Shown: piece by piece, positions 57,479-64,000 of the stretch
How positions within the stretch are numbered: the first letter of the stretch is position 1
How the letters are laid out: every line of letters begins with the position of its first letter
Assembly: GCF_003852405.1 (NCBI RefSeq)
Contig: NZ_QAJM01000019.1
Coordinates: forward strand, 186,001 to 250,000
Source of the DNA: Pseudomonas sp. KBW05
GTDB taxonomy: Bacteria; Pseudomonadota; Gammaproteobacteria; Pseudomonadales; Pseudomonadaceae
DNA: 64,000 bases
Reading direction: 5' to 3'
Notes under the pieces: generated by a model
Told to the model about the DNA's origin: nothing
Seen by the model: the letters and a program-made list of their open reading frames with translations, nothing else
Database searches by the model: none
Made by a program: the position numbers and the translations under genes

Positions 57479-60166
57479 ATGATCGCATCCACACCGCCTC
57501 AGTTTGTACGCCTGCCATCCCTGCCCTTGCAGCCCGGCGCACCTGCCGCCCAGGAACAAAGCATTGACGATGCCAAACAAGCGCCCGCCTCGCCGGGCCG
57601 GGACACCGAAGTCTATGAAACAGTCGACGCCTCCCACTGCAGCCCAAGCGTTGAGCGCCTTATAAAAAACGCCAGCCAAGCCATGCTGACGCCGGCCCAG
57701 GAGACCTCGAAAATAATTGCCAACGCCCTGCGCCAGAAATTCAACCTTCATGTGGACCCCGACCGCACCTACATCGTAACCACCAACTATGACGCCACCC
57801 AACCGACGCCGTCGAACGGCAAGATCCTCAACCAGGTCAGCCTCACCGAAGCCGCGCTGAAGAATCTCCGTTCGATGAACACGAACGATGAGTCGTCTAC
57901 CTCAATAGCGAAACAGCACCCCTGGCTATCCTTGTTAATAACTGGCGCTCGGATCCTTCCCGTCGGACAAATCGCCCAAACAGCCCACGAGTTGCTGAAC
58001 CCGTCGTACGAATACGTCGTTCGAGGCACCGGCAACACCCGGGACTCGGCGCCGGACCTTTCGTCAAAGGTCTCGATCACCCCACAACAGTTCCGGGACC
58101 TTGTCTGGGACACCGAGTTGGTGGCCCCCTACAAAACCTACCTGGACGGGTTCTGGGCAAGCCATCAACAGCCCTATGAATTGCTCACCCGAATAGCGCT
58201 GATACAGGCCGCCCATACGCAGCAAAAGGAGGGTAGCCTGAGTGAAGAGGAGACCCGGCTGGTCCTGCGCGCATCGGGCCTTCGACCTGACAAGCCGTGG
58301 CTTGAGACCAGTGTGAACAACCTGCAAGCTCCGTATGCCAAGGATCCCGGTGTGGACGTTGGCCTGCTGTCGATCAATGGCGACGAATCCTCCGACCTTC
58401 TGTACATCGTCGACAAAACGGTCCGCCTTGATCCCGACGGCAAAGCGATTAAAACCACCCTGCTGCATATTCCGGGCAACTCGTCACCGATCCACCGATT
58501 CGACAGCCCCGAAGCCATGAAAAGCTGGCTGGCGGAACAGGCAGCCGACCCGATCAAACGGGCAGCATTGCTGACCCACTTCAGCAAAAACGACCAAGAC
58601 GACAAGATGCTGTCTGATGGCGTGAAACAGTCCCTCGAAGGACTGGGGGATTGGATCGAAGCACAAAAACCCAATGCACTGGGCTTCACCGGCCTCAGTG
58701 ACTGGGACCCACAGCGCTATATCACCCTGGAGCCCTTGAAGGGCGACCCCTTCAAGGCCATGACCCAGCGCCATAAAGAGCGCGCCTACGCCGACGCCGA
58801 TCACGACATCACCACCGATGGCGATGTGATCAAGAACGCCGCAATGAAACTGGCAGAGGCCGCAACCGCCACGGCCCTGCTGCTGACACCCTTGGCGTTT
58901 GTCATGCCGGAAGTCGGCCTGGCGCTGGATGTGATCTACGCAGGAGCGGGCATTACCCAGGTCGGGGTCGGTATCGATGACCTTGCCCACGGCAAATCCC
59001 GCGGCACCGAACGGATCGTATTTGGCGTACTCAATGCGTTGCCCGGCATCGCTGGAGGCGTATCCAGGATAAGCAAAGGGACAGAGTTGATTGAGTCGGC
59101 GGCGGTGCAGAATGCTATCGAGGAAGCCCCCGTGCCACCTGCCGAGGACGTGGCACCACCGCCCCCCGCCGAAACCGCCAATCGCCTGCGCGCCGAAGAA
59201 TCCAGCAACATCGGCGAGCATGCCGTCGACGGTGGAGAGGAACTCATAGAGCACGCAACGAAAAACGCCCACAACATCTATCGCGTCACCGACGCTGAAG
59301 GTCTGGACCGATGGTTCATTCGCCATACCGATCGCTCCGCCATAGAACGGGTTTATGAAATCAAACACAATTTCAAACCGAGCGATCAGTACGTCGAGAT
59401 TATCGACCCGACCTCCAGAAAACCGGTCATGACCGTGCATCTAGACAAGCGGGGCAATTGGATCCGCCTGGACAAGGGGGCCGGCATCACTTTCCCGTGG
59501 AGCGCCGGTAGACCTTCCCCCAAAGCTCAGCTCGCCCAAGACATCAGCCAAATCAATAAAGACAAGGACGCGCTCAGCGATGCCGAGCGCAACAAGGTAG
59601 TGGACGAGTTGACCCGGTTGATACAGCAATCCAAAGCTGAAGGTTACGAAAGCCTGGACGAGTACACCGAAGCCGGTTCGGACGAAATAAACAAAGTCCT
59701 TCGCACCCAGCACGACCCAAACAACTACCCGTCGAATGTGAAGGAATTCCTGTCCGACTTGAGTGAACAAACCAACTACGACGGTAAAGCCTACCGGTAC
59801 GCCGTCGTGACATCGGAGGGCGCCCAAACGCTTAAAAATGGGGTTGGAAAAGTCTTCAGGGACAGCGGTGTTCAATCGGCGTCCACTCAGGCCTTCAACG
59901 CGAAAGGCTGGGAAACCTGGGCAAAAGACGCAATGCCCGGGCAAAACCGGCAACCGGTGATTTACATCTTCGATGAATCGATCACCAAGAAGAACCTGTC
60001 CAGCAGTACCCTCCCCGACCACGTGGCGATCAAGCCGGAGGCCTCACTTGAAGTGAGCGCGACCAAGATGAAGGACGGCATTTTGTATGTCTCCTTCAAA
60101 GCGCCCGCCAAACTGCCAGATAAACGCTATGACCTGTTCGACGGCCGCGTCGCGTTCCCTTACTGA
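57479..60166 (+). CDS. Dermonecrotic-toxin-like protein with ADP-ribosyltransferase-like C-terminus
   Basis: An 895-residue multidomain protein. Residues 60-430 resemble the dermonecrotic-toxin N-terminal domain (DUF6543-type) found in large Pseudomonas toxins, with HVDPDRTYIVTTNYD (91-105) and HIPGNSSPIHRFDSPEAMKSWL split by turns. Residues 460-530 are hydrophobic and could insert in membranes. The C-terminus (767-895) has an ADP-ribosyltransferase-like order: Arg773 in KAYRYAV, Ser-Thr motif QSASTQ (799-804), Glu854/Glu858 in KPEASLEV. No signal peptide. A TTGACA at 57393-57398 could be a -35. Target and secretion route are unknown; the enzymatic call is tentative. Confidence 0.7.
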   Translation: MIASTPPQFVRLPSLPLQPGAPAAQEQSIDDAKQAPASPGRDTEVYETVDASHCSPSVERLIKNASQAMLTPAQETSKIIANALRQKFNLHVDPDRTYIVTTNYDATQPTPSNGKILNQVSLTEAALKNLRSMNTNDESSTSIAKQHPWLSLLITGARILPVGQIAQTAHELLNPSYEYVVRGTGNTRDSAPDLSSKVSITPQQFRDLVWDTELVAPYKTYLDGFWASHQQPYELLTRIALIQAAHTQQKEGSLSEEETRLVLRASGLRPDKPWLETSVNNLQAPYAKDPGVDVGLLSINGDESSDLLYIVDKTVRLDPDGKAIKTTLLHIPGNSSPIHRFDSPEAMKSWLAEQAADPIKRAALLTHFSKNDQDDKMLSDGVKQSLEGLGDWIEAQKPNALGFTGLSDWDPQRYITLEPLKGDPFKAMTQRHKERAYADADHDITTDGDVIKNAAMKLAEAATATALLLTPLAFVMPEVGLALDVIYAGAGITQVGVGIDDLAHGKSRGTERIVFGVLNALPGIAGGVSRISKGTELIESAAVQNAIEEAPVPPAEDVAPPPPAETANRLRAEESSNIGEHAVDGGEELIEHATKNAHNIYRVTDAEGLDRWFIRHTDRSAIERVYEIKHNFKPSDQYVEIIDPTSRKPVMTVHLDKRGNWIRLDKGAGITFPWSAGRPSPKAQLAQDISQINKDKDALSDAERNKVVDELTRLIQQSKAEGYESLDEYTEAGSDEINKVLRTQHDPNNYPSNVKEFLSDLSEQTNYDGKAYRYAVVTSEGAQTLKNGVGKVFRDSGVQSASTQAFNAKGWETWAKDAMPGQNRQPVIYIFDESITKKNLSSSTLPDHVAIKPEASLEVSATKMKDGILYVSFKAPAKLPDKRYDLFDGRVAFPY

Positions 60167-60181
60167 GTCCCCCGCAGCGCC

Positions 60182-60214
60182 AAAAAAACAGCCCGGAAGT
60201 CCGGGCTGTTTTGA
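60182..60214. terminator. Bidirectional terminator between the toxin-like gene and roxR
   Basis: ACAGCCCGGA pairs with TCCGGGCTGT, with A7 before and T4 after. Placed 15 bases after the toxin stop and 12 before the roxR end. Confidence 0.88.
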
Positions 60215-60225
60215 TCAGCTATCGT

Positions 60226-60786
60226 TCAGCGGCGTACCGGGCGTTTCTGCAACTTGCGCTGCAAGGTACGACGATGCATGCCCAGGGCGCGGGCGGTGGC
60301 GGAGATATTGCCTTCGTGCTCGGTCAGCACGCGCTGGATGTGTTCCCACTGCAGGCGGTCCACCGACATCGGGTTTTCCGGCACCAGGGTATCGAGGTCG
60401 GCGTGCTCGGACAGCAGCGCAGCCAGTACGTCATCCGCATCCGCCGGTTTGCACAGGTAGTTGCAGGCGCCGCGCTTGATCGCCTCGACGGCGGTGGCAA
60501 TGCTGGAGTAACCGGTGAGGATCACCACGCGCATTTCCGGGTCGAGTTCCAGCAGCTTGGGCAACAGCACCAGGCCCGAGTCGCCGTCCATTTTCAGGTC
60601 GAGCGCGGCGTAGTCCGGCAGGTCGGCCTGGGCGATGGTCAGGCCTTCTTCGGCGGAACCGGCGGTGCTCACGCGAAAGCCGCGACGGCTCATGGCGCGT
60701 GCCATCACGCGGGTAAAGGTGGCGTCGTCATCTACCAGCAACAGGTGCGGCAGTTCTTCGCCTTCGACTTGGATCTCGTCACTCAT
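60226..60786 (-). CDS. roxR: Redox response regulator RoxR (RegA/PrrA family)
   Basis: A 186-residue response regulator with a receiver domain (LLLVDDDATF, phospho-acceptor Asp63 in AALDLKMDGDS, Lys in YLCKPAD) and a short Fis-like helix-turn-helix (ISATARALGMHRRTLQRKLQKRPVR). In Pseudomonas, RoxSR controls the cyanide-insensitive oxidase and other respiratory genes. The start MSDEIQVEGEEL (60786) overlaps the roxS end by 8 bases. Confidence 0.95.
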   Translation of the reverse strand: MSDEIQVEGEELPHLLLVDDDATFTRVMARAMSRRGFRVSTAGSAEEGLTIAQADLPDYAALDLKMDGDSGLVLLPKLLELDPEMRVVILTGYSSIATAVEAIKRGACNYLCKPADADDVLAALLSEHADLDTLVPENPMSVDRLQWEHIQRVLTEHEGNISATARALGMHRRTLQRKLQKRPVRR

Positions 60787-62041
60787 CGATATCTCCTCGT
60801 GCGACACGGGGCAGGCGCAGCTCGGTGAGCGTGCCACCTTCCTCATGACTATAGAGCTTCACTGAGCCGCCCGCGCGGGTCACGCTGGCCTTGCTCAAAA
60901 ACAGGCCGAGGCCGAAGCCTTTGCCCTTGGTGGTAAAGAACGGTTTGCCGATCTGCTCGGCAATGGCCAGCGGCACGCCCGCGCCGTGGTCACGAATGCT
61001 GATGGTCACGTCTTCCGCATCCCAGTCCAACTGCACGCCCAGGCCTTCGGGGCAGGCGTCGGCGGCGTTGTTCAACAGGTTGAGCAACGCCTGGGTCAGG
61101 TCTGGCGGCGGAGCCATGCGCGGGACCGCGCCCTGGCCAAGCAGGTGAAAGCGGTAACTGGCTTCGGGGCGCATCAGGTGCCAGCGGTTCAGGGCTTCGT
61201 CGAGCCACTGGGTCACGTCCTGCATCTCGACCGCCAGGCGACGATTGGCTTCAGCGGCGCGCACCAGTTGCTGCAAGGTCTGCTTGCACTGCTTGACCTG
61301 TTCCTGCAACACACTGAGGTCTTCCTGCAGGGCTGGGTCGTGGTGGTCCTGGATGATTTCCTTGAGCAGTACGCTCATGGTCGCCAGCGGCGTGCCCAAC
61401 TCATGGGCGGCGCCGGCTGCCTGGGTGGCGACGGCCAATAGTTGCTGGTCGCGCAGCCCTTCTTCACGACGGATGGCGCGCAGCTCTTCCTGGCGGCGCA
61501 GCTCTTCGGCCATGCGCGCGGCGAAAAAGGTGATAACGGCGGCGGACAGGGCGAAGCTCAGCCACATCCCGTAGATCTGCAAGTTTTCCCGGGCGATGGG
61601 GAAGGTTTGCAGCGGATAGAACCGCGCCAGCAGCAGGGTGTACAGCGTCAGCGCGATGCCCGACAGCACCACCGAATAGCGCCACGGCAAGGTCACTGCG
61701 GCAATGGTCAACGGCACCAGGTAATACGACACAAACGGGTTGGTGGAACCACCGGAGAAATACAGCAACACACTGTGGATAAACAGGTCGCAGGCCAGTT
61801 GCAGTGCATATTCCAACTCGGTCACCGGCCAGGTGGTACGCAAGCGGATCGCGGTAAACACACACAGCACGGTGGAGAAGCCCAGGGTCACCCCCAGTTG
61901 CAGCCACGGCAGTGGCAGCAGGTCGAACCAATAGGCAAGCCCAACGGAGCCGGCCTGTGCGGCCAGGACCAGCGTGCGAATGAACGTCAGGCGCCAAAGG
62001 TTCTGGCGGGTGGCGGAAGTCAGTTTTACGGCGGCGAGCAT
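60779..62041 (-). CDS. roxS: Redox sensor histidine kinase RoxS (RegB/PrrB family)
   Basis: A 420-residue membrane kinase with about six helices. The quinone-sensing motif GGSTNPF is at residues 97-103 in the third periplasmic loop region. His213 in GAAHELGTPLA is the phosphorylated residue. Cys252 in LQEQVKQCKQTLQQL sits where RegB has its redox-active Cys265. ATPase motifs NLLNNAADA, DHGAGVP and GLGLFLSK are intact. The start is preceded by GGGAGAG; a -10-like TATACT lies at 62084-62079. It reads quinone-pool redox state and signals to RoxR. Confidence 0.95.
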   Translation of the reverse strand: MLAAVKLTSATRQNLWRLTFIRTLVLAAQAGSVGLAYWFDLLPLPWLQLGVTLGFSTVLCVFTAIRLRTTWPVTELEYALQLACDLFIHSVLLYFSGGSTNPFVSYYLVPLTIAAVTLPWRYSVVLSGIALTLYTLLLARFYPLQTFPIARENLQIYGMWLSFALSAAVITFFAARMAEELRRQEELRAIRREEGLRDQQLLAVATQAAGAAHELGTPLATMSVLLKEIIQDHHDPALQEDLSVLQEQVKQCKQTLQQLVRAAEANRRLAVEMQDVTQWLDEALNRWHLMRPEASYRFHLLGQGAVPRMAPPPDLTQALLNLLNNAADACPEGLGVQLDWDAEDVTISIRDHGAGVPLAIAEQIGKPFFTTKGKGFGLGLFLSKASVTRAGGSVKLYSHEEGGTLTELRLPRVARGDIDE

Positions 62042-62246
62042 GAGCTCTCCCGGTGAGCGCTGCAGGCGGATCGGCAGGAGTATAAACGATGCCGGCCGGC
62101 TGGCACGGCGTGTGTGGCTCTTTGCCGCAGGCTGGGTAAATGACCGTTCGTCGGCACCTGCACAACTTGTAGCGAATGTGTAAACCCGAAGAACCGGATG
62201 CCACCGTCTACAGTCATACCGAACACGACTATCTCAAGGAGCTCTC

Positions 62247-62957
62247 ATGTCCCGTTTCACTCGCAGCGCAGCTGTCATCACCCTCGGCGTAGCCACCCTT
62301 GCCAGCCTGCCGGCCGTGGCTGCCGAAGGTCTGAACTACAACCAGATTTCCCTGCGCGCCGAGGCCAGCCAGGAGGTGGCACGCGACAAGATGATCGTGA
62401 CCCTCTACACCGAGTCCCAGAACAGCGACCCGGCCAAGCTCGCCGCCGAAATCACCACTGCGGTGAACAAAGCACTGGGCCAGGCCCGCGAAGTCAAGGG
62501 CGTGACCTTGCGCCAAGGCAGCCGCAACAGCTATCCGATCTACGACAACAAGAACCAGAAGATCACCGGCTGGCGTGAACGCGCCGAGCTGCGCCTGGAA
62601 AGCGCGGACTTCCCGGCGCTGTCCAAACTCACCGGCGAATTGCTCAACACCCTGAAAATGGACAGCATGGACTTCGCCATCGCCGACGCCACGCGCAAGG
62701 CCAGCGAAGACGCATTGCTCAAGGACGCTGTTGCTGCCTTCAAGGCACGCGCCCAACTGGCCACCGATGCACTGGGCGGCAAGGGCTACAAGATCGTCAA
62801 CCTGAACTTCAACACCAACGGTTACCCGCAGCCCTACGCCCGTGGCGGCATGATGATGAAAGCGGCTGCGATGGATTCTGCGCCGACCCCGGAAGTGGAA
62901 GCTGGCACCAGCCAGGTCAGCATGAGTGCAGACGGGGTGATTGAAGTCCTGCAATAA
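62247..62957 (+). CDS. Periplasmic SIMPL-domain protein (DUF541)
   Basis: A 236-residue secreted protein: signal peptide SRFTRSAAVITLGVATLASLPAVAA (cleaved near AAEG; shown from residue 2 and interrupted here as SRFTRSAAVI then TLGVATLASLPAVAA). The DUF541/SIMPL core reads ISLRAEASQEVARDKMIV and SYPIYDNKNQKITGWR. Function is unknown; E. coli YggE, a relative, is linked to oxidative stress. It is divergent from roxSR across 205 bases, the usual pseudomonad arrangement. Confidence 0.85.
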   Translation: MSRFTRSAAVITLGVATLASLPAVAAEGLNYNQISLRAEASQEVARDKMIVTLYTESQNSDPAKLAAEITTAVNKALGQAREVKGVTLRQGSRNSYPIYDNKNQKITGWRERAELRLESADFPALSKLTGELLNTLKMDSMDFAIADATRKASEDALLKDAVAAFKARAQLATDALGGKGYKIVNLNFNTNGYPQPYARGGMMMKAAAMDSAPTPEVEAGTSQVSMSADGVIEVLQ

Positions 62958-62980
62958 CTGCACGAAAAGGCGGTAACAAC

Positions 62981-63013
62981 GGCGCATCCCTCGCAGGTTT
63001 GCGCCTTTTTTTT
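62981..63013 (+). terminator. Terminator after the SIMPL-domain gene
   Basis: GGCGCA (62981-62986) pairs with TGCGCC (63000-63005) around a 13-base loop, followed by T8. Confidence 0.8.
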
Positions 63014-63138
63014 GGGGCATTGTCATATGCCGCAGCATGTTCGCTGGAATCCTCGACCGGGTTTTCCCGACACAGACAATGCCGCAGCGACAAGGAGTGC
63101 TGCGTAGGCATTTTGTCTACCTCACGAGAACCCTGATC

Positions 63139-64000
63139 ATGTCTATCCCTGCGATTTACGCCACGCCCCCCCAACAACATTCCACCCATTTACCCGCGCA
63201 CTTCCCCGTAACGCCGGTGCCACAGACGGACGCCGGTACAACGGTGTCGCCTCACGAGACCGCTCTGCTCAACGCATACATTGCAGCGGTACAACGTAAA
63301 GTGCTGCACAACGATGCCGGTCTGGTGAAGGTGCCCCCCCAAAGCACGCTGGGCCAATGGCTGGCGCTGTATCGGGCCCAAGTGGAGCACCCGGTTGTTC
63401 AAGGCTGGATGCGCGATCAGAAGATCGACCCCTCTGCCTTGCTTTCAATCGACCCCTTCAAGGGCACGCTGACCGTCGGGGTCGAGGCACAGACCAAAAC
63501 CTTTTCTCTCTCGGACACCTCCGGCTGGGGCCAGGTTTCTGGCCCGTTGCTGGCCGCTGCAAAAGTGATCGCGCCCGAAAACAAAGGTGCCTTGCGCGTG
63601 CGATTCGGTGACGGCGACACACAGGTCAGCGCCAAAGTGGTGGCGAACTTCCAGGGCATTGCGCTGCCTGCAAGCCGTTCCAAGGCCAGCGACCAAATAA
63701 GGCATCTGGAGCAGCAAAAAGCCTTCGACCCGATCCCGACGGACGACCGTGCGCGCCCGGCCAGTAGCCGCTCAGCCGGCGCCCTGGAGGTGCACAAAAA
63801 AAATGCAGCCACGTTCTACAGCAGCGCTCCTCAAACGCTGGAGTACAAGCGTCTGGCAGTCGATGTTGCTACTAGCCTGCCTGACACACGGGCAGAAGCA
63901 AAGAAGTGGGCGGAGGCACTCATTTTCAAGTTGACCGGCAAACATGTCGACGCGGACACCCTCTATTTCAATCGCTTCGACAACTACAACACACCGCTGA
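63139..64000 (+). CDS. Second dermonecrotic-toxin-like protein, 5' part only
   Basis: An open frame of 287 codons that runs off the right edge. No signal peptide. Residues 1-60 are Pro/His/Thr-rich. A beta-rich region follows (LLSIDPFKGTLTVGVEAQT, VRFGDGDTQVSAKVV). Near the edge LTGKHVDADTLYFNRFDNYN matches the position and pattern of HVDPDRTYIVTTNYD in the 57479 gene, the start of the dermonecrotic-toxin domain. Such proteins usually exceed 1000 residues, so most lies outside. Shine-Dalgarno is weak. Function inferred from family resemblance only. Confidence 0.65.
   Translation, partial: MSIPAIYATPPQQHSTHLPAHFPVTPVPQTDAGTTVSPHETALLNAYIAAVQRKVLHNDAGLVKVPPQSTLGQWLALYRAQVEHPVVQGWMRDQKIDPSALLSIDPFKGTLTVGVEAQTKTFSLSDTSGWGQVSGPLLAAAKVIAPENKGALRVRFGDGDTQVSAKVVANFQGIALPASRSKASDQIRHLEQQKAFDPIPTDDRARPASSRSAGALEVHKKNAATFYSSAPQTLEYKRLAVDVATSLPDTRAEAKKWAEALIFKLTGKHVDADTLYFNRFDNYNTPL

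Noticed and set aside
63016-63083. GGCATTGTC/GACAATGCC inverted repeat before the second toxin-like gene
   Set aside because: The 9-base arms are about 50 bases apart, with no promoter or duplicate site nearby; it may be chance.

Overview
The window reads as a chromosomal segment of a fluorescent Pseudomonas, most likely the P. fluorescens group. Gene content and order (mla/ttg2, kdsDC, lptCAB-rpoN-hpf-ptsN-rapZ-ptsO, fagA-fumC-orfX-sodA, mreBCD-maf-rng-yhdP-nit-tldD, gatCAB, petABC-sspAB, roxSR) are those I know from Pseudomonas core genomes. The high G+C third codon positions and the intergenic palindromes built on GTGGGAGCTGGCTTGCCTGC agree. I saw no rRNA, tRNA, CRISPR array, integrase or insertion sequence.

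Layout. 0-11 kb is envelope and nitrogen-PTS core: the 5' end of murA, ibaG, the mlaFEDCB phospholipid transporter (minus strand), then divergently kdsD-kdsC-lptC-lptA-lptB, rpoN, hpf, ptsN, rapZ and ptsO. 11-16.5 kb holds a Fur-type iron-starvation operon, fagA-fumC-orfX-sodA plus a ZIP metal transporter, followed by pmbA and darP. 17-28 kb is a minus-strand run: tldD, a nitrilase-family amidase, yhdP, rng, maf, mreD, mreC, mreB. 28.5-31.7 kb is gatCAB. 31.8-42.8 kb is more accessory: an RlpA-like lipoprotein, an unusual Ca/Na-antiporter-like protein, a CMD protein, an AEC transporter, a complete galactarate/KDG catabolic set (garD, gudP, a semialdehyde dehydrogenase, kdgD) and its probable GntR regulator. 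A phospholipase C-like gene with a LexA box is wedged between that operon and its regulator. 42.9-55.4 kb returns to core genes: sspBA, the cytochrome bc1 operon, rpsI-rplM, tas, an acyl-CoA dehydrogenase with a divergent AraC-type regulator, zapE, trpS, a hydrolase and yhcB. 55.5-64 kb has an SbmA/YddA-type ABC transporter and two large dermonecrotic-toxin-like genes, the second cut by the window end, flanking the roxSR redox two-component system and a SIMPL-domain gene.

How the genes work together: the first third builds and maintains the outer membrane (Kdo synthesis, LPS export, lipid asymmetry, YhdP). The fag operon supplies iron-independent fumarase and Mn superoxide dismutase under iron limitation. 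gar/gud/kdg converts imported sugar diacids to 2-oxoglutarate. RoxSR senses quinone redox state. The most interesting signals are the LexA-box phospholipase C gene, the toxin genes around roxSR (one with an ADP-ribosyltransferase-like C-terminus), an antiporter lacking both calcium-ligand glutamates, and probable AUU starts for mreC and that antiporter. Seven paired REP elements all lie between 31.7 and 55.6 kb.
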